The position numbers were made by a program, and so were the translations under genes. DNA of 64,000 nucleotides from Thermoleophilia bacterium (GTDB lineage: Bacteria; Actinomycetota; Thermoleophilia; Miltoncostaeales; Miltoncostaeaceae): the NCBI GenBank assembly GCA_020848615.1, contig JADLHW010000135.1, forward strand, positions 1-64,000, written 5' to 3'. Numbering within the stretch: position 1 is the first letter of the stretch; every line of letters starts with the position of its first letter. Of this stretch, positions 34,195 to 43,678 are shown piece by piece. Below the pieces are notes generated by a model that worked only from the letters and a program-made list of their open reading frames with translations, had not been told where the DNA came from and did not search any database.

Positions 34195-34277
34195 TGGGCG
34201 AGGGGGGACTCGAACCCCCACGCTCGATGAGCACTAGACCCTGAACCTAGCGTGTCTACCAATTCCACCACTCGCCC
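34195..34277 (-). tRNA. tRNA-Leu(CAG)
   Basis: A complete 83-base type II tRNA with a long variable arm. Acceptor GGGCGAG pairs with CTCGCCC, the anticodon loop contains CAG and the T loop TTCGAGT. CCA is not encoded. Confidence 0.93.
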
Positions 34278-34385
34278 AGGACATCCTGCTTGGGACAGGG
34301 TTCGCGAAGGCTACCACGCGGCCTCCCCGGCCCCGTGGACCCGGGCTCGCGAGGGTCCCGGGCCGAATGGTCGAATCTGGACGGG

Positions 34386-36032
34386 ATGGCCTCCCGCCCC
34401 CCAATCGTCATGGGCCGCTACCGCCTGGGCGCGCTGCTCGGTCGCGGTGCGACATCCAGCGTGCGCCGGGCGTCCGACGCACGCGGCGGCGCCGACGTCG
34501 CCGTGAAGACGGTGCCCGCCGACCCCGACCTGCTCGCCCGCGTGGGCGTGGAGATACGGGCCGCGCAGCGCCTCGACCACCCGAACGTGGTGCGGCTCCT
34601 CGACTGGGGCGAGGGCGACGAGTGCGTCCACCTGGTGTGGGAGCTCGTGGACGGCCCGAGCCTCCGCGAGGCCCTGCCCGAGGGCGGCGCCGCCGACGGA
34701 TGGTGCTTCGCGCGGATGGCGGAGGTGATGGAGGCCCTCGCCCACGCCCACTCCCGCGGGGTGGTGCACCGGGACGTGAAGCCCGCCAACGTGCTGCTCG
34801 ACCCGCGCGGCCGGGCGCGCCTCACGGACTTCGGGGTGGCGCGGCTGGTCGACGAGCGCGGCCTCACCCGCGTCGGCAGCATGGTGGGCACCGTGGCCTA
34901 CATGGCGCCCGAGCAGGCGCGCGCGGAGGCGGTGAGCCCCGCCACCGACGTGTATGCCGCCAGCCTCGTGCTCTACGAGATGCTCACCGGGCGGAACCCG
35001 CTGAACCACCGTTCGCCCGCCGAGGCGGCCCGCCGCGCCGCCGCCGCCGAGATCCCCCCGCTGGCCGGGCTGCGGCCGGACCTCCCCGGCCGCGCCGTGG
35101 CGATCGTGGAGCGCGGCCTGCAGCCCGATCCCTCCCGGCGTCCGTCCGCCGCGGACATGGCGCGGGCGATGCGCGAGGCCTCGGTGCGCCTCACCCCCGC
35201 CGCCCGCCGGGGCGTCGCCGCGCGCCGCCTGGCGCCCGTGCTGGCGCCCGCCGCGCTGTGGGCCCTGCTCGCGGGGCTGGCCGTGCACGCCTGGTCGGCG
35301 GCCGGGCCGCTCGAGACCATGGCCGCCGCGGTGGCGGCGGGCGGGGCGGCGGCGCGCTGGCCGCGGGTGAGCGCGGCGGTGACGGTGGCGGCGGCGGCCC
35401 TGATGCTGGGCGGCACCTCCGCCGGCGCGGGGCTGCTGCTGGGCGCGGGCGGCATCCTCATGCTCCTCACCGGGCTCCGCTGGCCGCGGCTGCTGGGCGT
35501 GCCCGCGCTGGCGCCGATCGCGGCGTCGGTGGGGTTGCTGCCCCTCGCGCTGGCGGGGGTGGCGGCCCTGCGCACCTGGCCGCAGCGCATCTGGGCGGCG
35601 TCGTGCGGCATCGGCCTCACCGTCGCATGGCAGCTGTGGGCCGGCGGGTCCCGCGTGCTGCTGGGCCCCAACCCGCCTCGGGCCGGCGCGGTCGCGCTGG
35701 ACGGCGAGGACAACCTGTTCCGGGTCGCCGACGTGCTCACCGCCGACCTGGGGCCGTGGGTCGCCTGGCAGGGCGCCGCCCTGCTGGCCGGGGCGCTTGC
35801 GGCGGTGCTCATCGCCCGTGCCCCGGCCGGTCCGCCGGCCGCCGTCGTGGCCGGGGCGTGGTCGGCGGCGCTGCTGGTGGCCGGCGCCGCGGCGAGCCCC
35901 GCGCCGGCGGAGGCCGTGGGCGCGGTGCTGCCCGGTGCCCTGCTGGTGGTGCTGTGGGCGTGGCGCCCGTGGCGCACCCTCGGCCGCCTCGGAGGCGAGC
36001 CGGCGTCCGCTACGCTGCGCGAACCCGTCTGA
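34386..36032 (+). CDS. Membrane Ser/Thr protein kinase (PknA-like position)
   Basis: A 548-residue kinase. The catalytic domain (about 10-275) has a Gly-rich loop LLGRGATSSV, Lys in VAVKTV, HRDVKPAN, DFG and YMAPEQ, all intact. The rest is Ala/Leu-rich with roughly eight to ten TM segments, unlike PknA or PknB, which have one. It resembles kinases whose C-terminus is a polytopic membrane domain. It stands first in the fha-pstP-ftsW-pbpA-pknB operon and its stop overlaps fhaA (TGATG). It may sense the membrane and phosphorylate the FHA proteins. Confidence 0.87.
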   Translation: MASRPPIVMGRYRLGALLGRGATSSVRRASDARGGADVAVKTVPADPDLLARVGVEIRAAQRLDHPNVVRLLDWGEGDECVHLVWELVDGPSLREALPEGGAADGWCFARMAEVMEALAHAHSRGVVHRDVKPANVLLDPRGRARLTDFGVARLVDERGLTRVGSMVGTVAYMAPEQARAEAVSPATDVYAASLVLYEMLTGRNPLNHRSPAEAARRAAAAEIPPLAGLRPDLPGRAVAIVERGLQPDPSRRPSAADMARAMREASVRLTPAARRGVAARRLAPVLAPAALWALLAGLAVHAWSAAGPLETMAAAVAAGGAAARWPRVSAAVTVAAAALMLGGTSAGAGLLLGAGGILMLLTGLRWPRLLGVPALAPIAASVGLLPLALAGVAALRTWPQRIWAASCGIGLTVAWQLWAGGSRVLLGPNPPRAGAVALDGEDNLFRVADVLTADLGPWVAWQGAALLAGALAAVLIARAPAGPPAAVVAGAWSAALLVAGAAASPAPAEAVGAVLPGALLVVLWAWRPWRTLGRLGGEPASATLREPV

Positions 36033-36838
36033 TGAGCGTTCTACGGAAGATCGAACAGTCCATCGAGTCAGTGGTCGAGCGGGGGTTCCGGCGGGCGTTC
36101 CGCAGCCAGCTGCAACCCGTCGAGCTCGCCCGCAAGCTGGCCCGGGAGATGGACGACCACAAGACCGTTTCGGTCGCGAAGGTGTACGTCCCGAACGAGT
36201 ACACCGTGTACCTCGCCTCCGCCGACCGCGAGGCGTTCTCCAGCTACGAGGCCACCCTGGTGGCGGAGCTCGCCGCCTACCTGGAGGCCCACGCCCGCGG
36301 GAACGGCTTCTCGCTGGTCGCGCCGCCCACGGTGCTGCTGGAGACCGACGGCGACCTGCGCCCCGGGGAGTTCGGCATCGCGTGCCGCATGGTGGACTCC
36401 CCCGCCCCGGCGGCCCCGCCCGTCCCGAACCCGCTGGCCGCCCCCGAGCCCGCCGCGCCGCGGCCGGCGCCGCCGCCGGCCCCCGCGAACGCGGCGCTGG
36501 CGGGGGTGAGCGGCACGCAGGTGATGTCCGCCGAGGACGCCCGCGCCGCGGGGCTGCACGCGGAGGCCATGAGCCTGGTGGTGAACGGCACCCGGTACCG
36601 GCTCACCAAGCGCATCACGGGCATCGGCCGCAGCCGTGACCGCGACGTGGTGATCCCCGACCCCAACGCCAGCCGGGCGCACTGTGAGATCCGGCACGTC
36701 GGGTACGACTACTTCCTCATCGACCTCGACTCCACCAACGGCGTCGAGGTGAACGGCAAGCTCGTGAAGCGCCACGCGCTGGCGCACGGGGACGTGATCA
36801 CCATCGGGACCACCGAGATCCGCGTGGAGGTGTCGTAG
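36032..36838 (+). CDS. fhaA: FHA-domain protein with DUF3662 head (FhaA-like)
   Basis: A 268-residue phosphothreonine reader. The N-terminal DUF3662 domain (residues 1-120, MSVLRKIEQSIESVVERGF cut to its start, then QPVELARKLAREMDD) is followed by a Pro/Ala linker and a C-terminal FHA domain (about 180-265) with IGRSRD, SRAHC and STNGVEVNG motifs. In mycobacteria FhaA binds phosphorylated MurJ and controls wall synthesis. ATG 36032 overlaps the kinase stop by one base. Confidence 0.9.
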   Translation: MSVLRKIEQSIESVVERGFRRAFRSQLQPVELARKLAREMDDHKTVSVAKVYVPNEYTVYLASADREAFSSYEATLVAELAAYLEAHARGNGFSLVAPPTVLLETDGDLRPGEFGIACRMVDSPAPAAPPVPNPLAAPEPAAPRPAPPPAPANAALAGVSGTQVMSAEDARAAGLHAEAMSLVVNGTRYRLTKRITGIGRSRDRDVVIPDPNASRAHCEIRHVGYDYFLIDLDSTNGVEVNGKLVKRHALAHGDVITIGTTEIRVEVS

Positions 36839-36859
36839 GCGCCGCGAGGCGCCGTCACC

Positions 36860-37630
36860 ATGACCGAGACCGGGTTGCTCATCGCCCAGGCGGCGGTCCT
36901 GCTGCTGTTGTTCGGCTTCATGGCGGCCGTCGTGCGGTCCTCCGGGCGGCAGCTGTCGCGGGCCACCCCGCCCCCGGCCCCCCTGGAGGATCCCGTGGAC
37001 CGCGACACCGCGGCCCACGCGATCGTGGTGCCGAGCGAGCCGGCCTCGCCGCCCACGCCCACGCCCGTGCTGCCGGATCCGGACCCCGTGGCCGGCGTGC
37101 CCGCCGGCTGGGATGACGACGTCCCGGACTGGGGCGCCCCCGGCGCCGTCGTGCCCGAGACGGTCGCCGAGGACGCGCCGGACGCGCCGCCGATGCCCAC
37201 CGACCCGTTCCCGGACCTCGGGGAACCCGTGCACGTGGAGTCCCTGCCGCCCGGTTCCACCGACCCCGGCGGCGAGCACGCCGTGCTGCCCGGGGAGGGC
37301 GGCGACGACGGCACGTTCCTCAACCTCTCGGCCAACCTCCAGCCACGCCTCATCGTCGAGAACGGCCCCGGCATGGTGGTGGGCACCGTGTTCCCGCTGG
37401 GACAGGGCCTCACGATCGGCCGTTCCCGCTCCAACGAGCTCCACGTGGACGACTCGTTCGTCTCCCACATGCACGCCCGCATCCTCAAGCGCGGCCCGTT
37501 CTACTACGTCGAGGACCTCGGCTCCACGAACGGGACGTTCGTGAACGACGGCCGCGTCGAGGGCAGCAGCCAGCTGCGCGTGCGCGACACCCTCCGGATG
37601 GGCGAGACGATCCTCCGCTACGAGGAGTAG
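36860..37630 (+). CDS. fhaB: FHA-domain protein with TM anchor (FhaB-like)
   Basis: A 256-residue protein with an N-terminal TM helix (LIAQAAVLLLLFGFMAAVV), a long Pro/Asp-rich linker and a C-terminal FHA domain (about 165-250) with IGRSRSNELH, SHMHARI and STNGTFVND motifs. It should bind phosphothreonine on a partner near the membrane, as FhaB/GarA-type neighbours of ftsW do. The gene order fhaA-fhaB-pstP is the classic actinobacterial one. Confidence 0.88.
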   Translation: MTETGLLIAQAAVLLLLFGFMAAVVRSSGRQLSRATPPPAPLEDPVDRDTAAHAIVVPSEPASPPTPTPVLPDPDPVAGVPAGWDDDVPDWGAPGAVVPETVAEDAPDAPPMPTDPFPDLGEPVHVESLPPGSTDPGGEHAVLPGEGGDDGTFLNLSANLQPRLIVENGPGMVVGTVFPLGQGLTIGRSRSNELHVDDSFVSHMHARILKRGPFYYVEDLGSTNGTFVNDGRVEGSSQLRVRDTLRMGETILRYEE

Positions 37631-37634
37631 GGCG

Positions 37635-38906
37635 ATGCCCGACGACCCCCTGCGCGTCGTGGAGCTGGCGGAGCGGTCCGACACCGGCAGGGTCCGCGAC
37701 CACAACGAGGACCGGTCCTACGCGTCGCCCGGCCTGGTGGCCGTGGCCGACGGCATGGGCGGTGCGCTGGCCGGCGAGGTCGCCGCGCAGATCGCGGTCG
37801 ACGCGATGGACAACCTCACGGCGCCCCAGGACGCGCGGGAGGTGCAGCGCGCCATCGAGCAGGCCAACCGCACGATCCGCGACATGGCGGCTCGCGACGC
37901 CGGGAAGGCCGGCATGGGTACCACCATGACCGCCGTGGCCGTGGAGGGCGCCCGCGCCGACATCGTGCACGTGGGCGACTCCCGCGCGTACCTGTGGCGC
38001 GGCGGCGCGCTCCGGCAGCTCACCGAGGACCACTCCGTGGTGGCCGAGCTGGTGCGCCGCGGCAGCATCAGCGAGGAGGAGGCCGAGCACCACCCGCACC
38101 GCAACGTCATCACCCGCGCACTGGGCGCGGAACCCGACGTGCAGGTGGACCGGGTGAGCGAGGACCTTCAGGACGAGGACGTGCTGCTGCTGTGCAGCGA
38201 CGGCCTGTACGGCGAGGTCGGCGACGCCGAGATCATCGAGGTGCTCACGGAGGCCGCGTCGCTGGAGGCCGCCGCCGAGGCGCTGGTGGAGCGCGCCAAC
38301 CGCAACGGCGGGTCCGACAACGTCACCGTCGTGCTGGCGCGCCTGGGCCACGGCCCGGCCGCCGAGCCGCTGTCGTCCAACCGCTCGCCCGACACCGCTG
38401 AGTTCCCGGTGCTGGGCCACGGGGAGCCCATCGCGAACCGCACCACCACCGTCATCGGCGGCCTCAGGGCCTCCCAGCCGGAGGGCGCGGCCCCCGCCGG
38501 CCCCGCCCGCGTGCTGCAGCCCATCGCCCGCAAGCGCCGCGTCGGCCCGCCATTGGCGGCCGGGATCGTGGTGCTGGCGCTCATCGCCGGGGCGGCGGCC
38601 TGGGCGGTGTCCCGCTCATACGCCATCGAGACCGGGCCGGGCGGCACCCTCTGGGTGCGGCAGGGCCTGGCCCTCGGCCCCCTGGACCTCAGCTCCGACT
38701 GGCAGGACACCGGCATCCCGGAATCCGAGGTCACCGGCGGGCCACGGGCCGGCGCCATCGGCGACGTGGGCGGCCAGGGCGCCACGGTCCTGCGCGCCAC
38801 GCGCATCATCTGGGGCGACGGCATCCCCGACACGCCCACCCTGAAGGCCGCGCAGCCCGACCGGCGTGTGCCGGGCCTCGGTCCCCTCGCGAACGGCGCC
38901 GGCTGA
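37635..38906 (+). CDS. pstP: PP2C-type Ser/Thr phosphatase (PstP-like)
   Basis: A 423-residue phosphatase that reverses kinase signalling. The PP2C domain (residues 8-240) has RVRDHNEDR, ADGMGGALAGE, GDSRAYL and DGLYGEV with the metal Asp residues. A cytoplasmic linker, one TM helix (VLALIAGAAAWAVS) and a short outer domain follow. The stop overlaps the ftsW start (TGATG). ATG 37635 is 5 bases after the fhaB stop. Confidence 0.93.
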   Translation: MPDDPLRVVELAERSDTGRVRDHNEDRSYASPGLVAVADGMGGALAGEVAAQIAVDAMDNLTAPQDAREVQRAIEQANRTIRDMAARDAGKAGMGTTMTAVAVEGARADIVHVGDSRAYLWRGGALRQLTEDHSVVAELVRRGSISEEEAEHHPHRNVITRALGAEPDVQVDRVSEDLQDEDVLLLCSDGLYGEVGDAEIIEVLTEAASLEAAAEALVERANRNGGSDNVTVVLARLGHGPAAEPLSSNRSPDTAEFPVLGHGEPIANRTTTVIGGLRASQPEGAAPAGPARVLQPIARKRRVGPPLAAGIVVLALIAGAAAWAVSRSYAIETGPGGTLWVRQGLALGPLDLSSDWQDTGIPESEVTGGPRAGAIGDVGGQGATVLRATRIIWGDGIPDTPTLKAAQPDRRVPGLGPLANGAG

Positions 38907-40273
38907 TGGCCCTCTCCACCCGGAGCCGGGAGCTGACGTTCATGCTCCCGGCCGCGATCGTGGGCGTCGTGGGTGCCGCCAGCGTCGCCAGCGCCGAGGC
39001 CGACGAGCTGCGCGCCGGCCCCGTCCCGGTGGTCGTGATCGCCGCCGGCCTGTTCCTGCTCATGCACATCGCCCTGCGCATGCGGGCCCCGGAGGCCGAC
39101 CCGTACCTGCTGCCGCTGGTGGGGACCATCTCCGCGCTCGGCCTGGTGACGCTGTACCGCATCAACCCGGACCTGGCGCGCGACCAGCTGCTGTGGCTGG
39201 CGGTGGCGACGGCCGTGTTCGTGGGCGTGCTGGTGCTGCTGCCGGACCACCGGATCCTGGAGCGCTACCGGTACATCCTCGGCGTCACCGCCGTCGTGCT
39301 CCTGCTGGTGACGATGGTGTTCGGCACCGAGATCAACGGCGCCCGCCTGTGGATCGAGCTGCCCGGCGGCCAGACGGTCCAGCCCGGCGAGATCGTGAAG
39401 GTGCTGCTGGTGTTGTTCCTCGCCGGGTACCTGCGCGACAAGCGGGAGCTGCTGGCGGTGCCCACACGCAGCATCGGCGGGGTGCCGATGCCACCCATCG
39501 CGGTGCTCGGCCCCCTGCGGCTGCTGGTGGGCCTCGCCCTGGCGCTGGTGGTCGTGCTGAACGACTTCGGGACGGCGCTGCTGTTCTTCGGGGTGTTCCT
39601 GGCGATGCTGTACGTCGCCGCCGGCCGCGGCGCGTACGCCGGGGTGGGCCTGGGGATCTTCCTGGTGGGGTCGGTGGCGGTGTGGCTGGCGGTGCCGCGC
39701 ATCCAGGACCGCGTGGACACCTGGCTGCACCCCTTCGACGACCCCCAGGACCGCGGGTTCCAGCTGGTGCAGTCCCTGTACGCGCTCGCCGACGGCGGTG
39801 TCCTGGGTCCCGGCTGGGGCCAGGGCTTCCTGGTGCGCGCCAACGGGTCCACGGTGGTGCCCGTGCTGGACACCGACTTCATCTACACGGCGGTCGCGGC
39901 GGAGCTGGGCTTCATCGGCGCGCTGGCGCTGCTGTGCCTGTTCGTGCTGCTGGTGGCCCGCGGCTTCACGATCGCCGCCGCCGCGCCGGACGGCTTCTCG
40001 AAGCTGCTCGCGGTGGGCCTCACCACCGTGGTGGGGCTGCAGGCGTTCATCATCATCGGCGGCGTGGTGCGCCTCATCCCGCTGACCGGCGTGACCCTGC
40101 CGTTCATGAGCTACGGCGGCTCCAGCGTGGTCACGAACTTCGCGATCGTCGCGCTGCTCGCCCTGGTGAGCCACCGCACCCGCCGGCCGTACCGGCCCCG
40201 TGCCCGGCGCGCCGCGCAGGAGTGGAAGCGCGCCGTCCCCGCCGGGTTCCCGGAGGACGACGACGATGAATAG
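38906..40273 (+). CDS. ftsW: FtsW/RodA-family peptidoglycan polymerase
   Basis: A 455-residue SEDS protein with about ten TM helices. Conserved marks include GARLWIELPG, QPGEIVKVLLVLFLAGYL (given as its QPGEIVK part) and a C-terminal TGVTLPFMSYGGSS. It polymerises lipid II glycan strands together with the class B PBP encoded next. The gene overlaps pstP before it and pbpA after it. Whether it serves division or elongation cannot be decided from the sequence. Confidence 0.94.
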   Translation: MALSTRSRELTFMLPAAIVGVVGAASVASAEADELRAGPVPVVVIAAGLFLLMHIALRMRAPEADPYLLPLVGTISALGLVTLYRINPDLARDQLLWLAVATAVFVGVLVLLPDHRILERYRYILGVTAVVLLLVTMVFGTEINGARLWIELPGGQTVQPGEIVKVLLVLFLAGYLRDKRELLAVPTRSIGGVPMPPIAVLGPLRLLVGLALALVVVLNDFGTALLFFGVFLAMLYVAAGRGAYAGVGLGIFLVGSVAVWLAVPRIQDRVDTWLHPFDDPQDRGFQLVQSLYALADGGVLGPGWGQGFLVRANGSTVVPVLDTDFIYTAVAAELGFIGALALLCLFVLLVARGFTIAAAAPDGFSKLLAVGLTTVVGLQAFIIIGGVVRLIPLTGVTLPFMSYGGSSVVTNFAIVALLALVSHRTRRPYRPRARRAAQEWKRAVPAGFPEDDDDE

Positions 40274-41705
40274 GTCGATCTCCCGCCTGTACGTGGTGCT
40301 CGCCGCCGGCTTCGGGCTGCTGGCGCTGCTGGTGGGGTACTGGCAGGTCGTCGCCGCGCCGGACCTCAACGACCGGGCCGACAACACGCAGGCCATCCAG
40401 CGCGATCGCACCGTCGACCGCGGCAGGATCACCATGGCGAACGGCCTCGTCGTGGCGCGCAGCGCGGCCGGCAAGGAACGCGGCCAGACGGTGTACCGGC
40501 GGGTGTACGAGGACGGGGCCCTCGCGCCGCACGTGATCGGCTACGCGTCGCCGCAGCAGGGCACCACCGGCCTGGAGCGGCGGTACGACGACTTCCTGAA
40601 GGGCGACTACGGCACCGAGCCCATCCTGGTGCGGCTGCGGCTGCGCACCGCCCGCGGGGCGAACGTGCAGACCACCCTACGGCCGGCCGCGCAGCGGGCC
40701 GCCAACCAGGGCCTGCTGGGACAGCGCGGCGCGGTGGTCGCCCTGGACCCCGCCACCGGCGCGGTCCTGGCGATGGCGTCGTCCCCCGGTTTCGACCTGT
40801 CGGAGGTCGCGAAGGACTTCGCCACCATCCGCACCCGCGAGGGCAACCCGCTGTTCAACCGGGCCACGCAGGGCCGGTATGCGCCGGGCTCCACGTTCAA
40901 GGTGGTCACCGCCACCGCCGCCCTGGAGGCGAACCTGGGCTACACGCCGGACTCCGAGTTCGACGACACCGGCAGCATCCAGGCATCCGGCCGCCCCATC
41001 ACGAACTTCGGCGGACGGCGGTTCGGGGAGCACACGCTCACCAGCGCGCTGACGTTCTCGGTGAACACCACCTTCGCGCGGCTGGGCCTCACCCTCGGCG
41101 CGGACCGCCTGGGGAACACCATGAACGCGTTCGGGTTCGGCGACCGGCCGCCCATCGACCTGCCCGAGGGGCAGGTGGTGCCGTCGGGGCGCCTCGGGGA
41201 CGACGGGTCGATCCTGGCGAACGACGAGCGCGGCGAGGACGCGGCCCGTATCGCCATCGGCCAGGAGCGGCTGGCCGTGACGCCGCTGCAGATGGCCATG
41301 GTGGCCGCCGGCATCGCGAACGACGGCACGCTCATGAAGCCCTTCCTGATGCAGCGCGTCGTGGACCGCGGCGGCTCGGCGGTGCGCGAGACCCGCCCGC
41401 AGGAGCTCGCGCAGGTCGCGTCCCAGGCGAACGCCAACGCGGTGCGCGACATGATGAAGAACGTGGTGCGCGAGGGCACGGGCACGGCGGCGGCGCTGGC
41501 GGGCCTGGACGTGGCCGGCAAGACCGGCACGGCGGAGACCAGCACCGACGGCATCAACGACGCCTGGTTCATCGGCTTCGCCCCCGCGGACGACCCGCGG
41601 GTGGCGGTGGCCGTGGTGATCGAGGGGACCACCCAGACCGGCGGCGCGGCCGCCGCACCGGTGGCCCGTGAGGTGATGAAGGCCGCGATCGGAGGAGCGC
41701 CGTGA
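40266..41705 (+). CDS. pbpA: Penicillin-binding protein, class B transpeptidase (PbpA-like)
   Basis: A 479-residue transpeptidase anchored by an N-terminal TM helix (LYVVLAAGFGLLALLVGYW). The transpeptidase motifs are intact: SxxK in PGSTFKVV, SxN in FSVNTTF and KTG in AGKTGTAE. It cross-links peptidoglycan, partnered with the SEDS protein upstream. ATG 40266 overlaps the ftsW stop by 8 bases. The last bases overlap the pknB start (GTGA). It lacks a separate PASTA region. Confidence 0.94.
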   Translation: MNRSISRLYVVLAAGFGLLALLVGYWQVVAAPDLNDRADNTQAIQRDRTVDRGRITMANGLVVARSAAGKERGQTVYRRVYEDGALAPHVIGYASPQQGTTGLERRYDDFLKGDYGTEPILVRLRLRTARGANVQTTLRPAAQRAANQGLLGQRGAVVALDPATGAVLAMASSPGFDLSEVAKDFATIRTREGNPLFNRATQGRYAPGSTFKVVTATAALEANLGYTPDSEFDDTGSIQASGRPITNFGGRRFGEHTLTSALTFSVNTTFARLGLTLGADRLGNTMNAFGFGDRPPIDLPEGQVVPSGRLGDDGSILANDERGEDAARIAIGQERLAVTPLQMAMVAAGIANDGTLMKPFLMQRVVDRGGSAVRETRPQELAQVASQANANAVRDMMKNVVREGTGTAAALAGLDVAGKTGTAETSTDGINDAWFIGFAPADDPRVAVAVVIEGTTQTGGAAAAPVAREVMKAAIGGAP

Positions 41706-43678
41706 GCGTCGACGACCTGCGGCCGGGGGAGATCCTCGGCGGGCGGTACGAGATCATCGAGCAGCTCGGGCAGGGCGGGATGGCCCGCGTGTACCGGGCC
41801 CACGACCCGCGGCTGGGCCGCGACGTGGCAGTGAAGGTGCTGTCGGCGCGGTACGCCGCGGACCCCACGTTCGTGGAGCGGTTCCGGCGGGAGGCGTCGG
41901 CCGCCGCGCAGCTCAACCACCCGAACATCGTGCAGGTGTTCGACCGCGGCGAGGCGGGCGGCACGTACTTCATCGTGATGGAGCACCTGCCGGGCCCGGA
42001 CCTGAAGCAGGTCATCCGCCGCGACGGCCCGATGGACCCGCTGATGGCCGTCGACAACGCCCTGCAGATCCTCGCCGCGCTCGCCGTGGCGCACCGCAAC
42101 GACGTGATCCACCGGGACGTGAAGCCCCAGAACGTCCTGCGGTCCGCGGACGGCACGCTGAAGGTCACGGACTTCGGCATCGCCCGGGCCGGCGCGTACT
42201 CCGACGTGACGGAGGCCGGGTCGGTGATCGGCACCGCCCAGTACCTGTCCCCCGAGCAGGCCCGCGGGGGCGAGGTGACCCCCGCCAGCGACTGCTACTC
42301 GGTGGGCATCGTCCTGTACGAGATGCTCACGGGCCGGGTGCCGTTCGACGGGGAGCGGCCGGTGGTGATCGCGATGAAGCAGATCAACGAGCCGCCGGTG
42401 GACCCGCGGGTGTACGAGCCGGACATCCCGCAGCCGCTGGAGGCCGTGGTCCTGAAGTCGCTGGCCAAGCGGCCGTCGGAGCGGTACCGCACCGCGGAGG
42501 AGTTCACCGCCGCGCTCATGAACGTGCGGGGCACCCTGGAGGGCGCCACCGGCCAGACGATCCCCATGAGCGCCCTCGGCGGATCCGCGGCCGATCAGAC
42601 CCGCGTGATGGAGACCCCCACCCAGGCCACCCGCATCCAGCCGCCGCCGCAGCGCCCCGGCCCGCGCCCCGTTCCGCCCGACGAGCCGCCGCCCCGGCGG
42701 CGCAGCGCGACCCCGGTGGTGGTGGCCCTCATCGTGCTGCTGGGCCTGCTCGCCGTGGCCGCGTTCGCCCTGTTCGGCAACGGCGGGGGCGACGGCGACA
42801 AGGTCACGATCCCGGCCGGCGTGATCGGCCTGTCCGCCGCCGAGGCCCAGACGCAGCTGACGGCCCTGGGCCTGGAGAGCACCACGGAGCTGAAGGAGAG
42901 CACCGAGGAGGAGCGCGGGAACGTCGTGGAGACGGTCCCCGGGGTGGGCAGGGAGGTCGAGAAGGGCGAAACGGTCGTCCTGCGGATCGGCGGCGGCCCG
43001 GCGGCCAAGCCGGTGCCCAGCGTCGTGAACCTCAAGCGCGCCGACGCCATCGCGGACCTGCGCCGCAATGGCTTCAAGGTGAAGGTGCAGGAGGAGTTCA
43101 GCGACAGCGTCGCCGAGGACGTCGTGATCCGGCAGAACCCGCCGGCCGGCGACGAGCTCGCCGAGGGCGGCACCGTCACGATCTTCGTGAGCAAGGGCAC
43201 CGAGAAGGTGAAGGTGCCGGACCTCCGCCAGAAGTCGCTGGAGACCGCGCGGCAGCTGCTGAATGACGCCGGGCTCACCCTGGGCGGCATCAGCGAGGAG
43301 CCCAACTCGGACTTCGACGCGGGCACCATCATCCGCCAGAACCCGGGGCCCACCGCCAACGTCGATCGCGGCACCAGCGTGAGCGTCGTCGTGGCGAAGC
43401 AGCCGGATCAGATCCAGGTGCCCAGCGTGATCGACCTGGATGCCGTGACCGCCCGGGACAAGCTCACCGCGAACGGCTTCGAGGTGGTGAGCGAGGGAGT
43501 GAACGACGATGCGCCCGAGGGCACCGTCGTGGACCAGTCCCCGGCGGCCGACACGTTCGTCGATCCCGGCGCCCCCATCACGATCACCGTGAGCCTCGGC
43601 CCGGCCACCGACACCGACCCGTCGCTGCCCAGCGGCACCACCCCGACCATCCCCTCCCCGCAGGTGCCCAGCCCGTGA
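41702..43678 (+). CDS. pknB: Ser/Thr protein kinase with four PASTA domains (PknB-like)
   Basis: A 658-residue kinase. The catalytic domain (about 12-275) has LGQGGMARV, VAVKVL, HRDVKPQN and DFG. A TM helix (VVVALIVLLGLLAVAAFALF) at about 340-360 is followed by four PASTA domains. These sense muropeptides or lipid II outside the cell. It phosphorylates wall-synthesis regulators, with PstP opposing. GTG 41702 overlaps pbpA (GTGA), and its end overlaps ddl (GTGA). Confidence 0.95.
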   Translation: MSVDDLRPGEILGGRYEIIEQLGQGGMARVYRAHDPRLGRDVAVKVLSARYAADPTFVERFRREASAAAQLNHPNIVQVFDRGEAGGTYFIVMEHLPGPDLKQVIRRDGPMDPLMAVDNALQILAALAVAHRNDVIHRDVKPQNVLRSADGTLKVTDFGIARAGAYSDVTEAGSVIGTAQYLSPEQARGGEVTPASDCYSVGIVLYEMLTGRVPFDGERPVVIAMKQINEPPVDPRVYEPDIPQPLEAVVLKSLAKRPSERYRTAEEFTAALMNVRGTLEGATGQTIPMSALGGSAADQTRVMETPTQATRIQPPPQRPGPRPVPPDEPPPRRRSATPVVVALIVLLGLLAVAAFALFGNGGGDGDKVTIPAGVIGLSAAEAQTQLTALGLESTTELKESTEEERGNVVETVPGVGREVEKGETVVLRIGGGPAAKPVPSVVNLKRADAIADLRRNGFKVKVQEEFSDSVAEDVVIRQNPPAGDELAEGGTVTIFVSKGTEKVKVPDLRQKSLETARQLLNDAGLTLGGISEEPNSDFDAGTIIRQNPGPTANVDRGTSVSVVVAKQPDQIQVPSVIDLDAVTARDKLTANGFEVVSEGVNDDAPEGTVVDQSPAADTFVDPGAPITITVSLGPATDTDPSLPSGTTPTIPSPQVPSP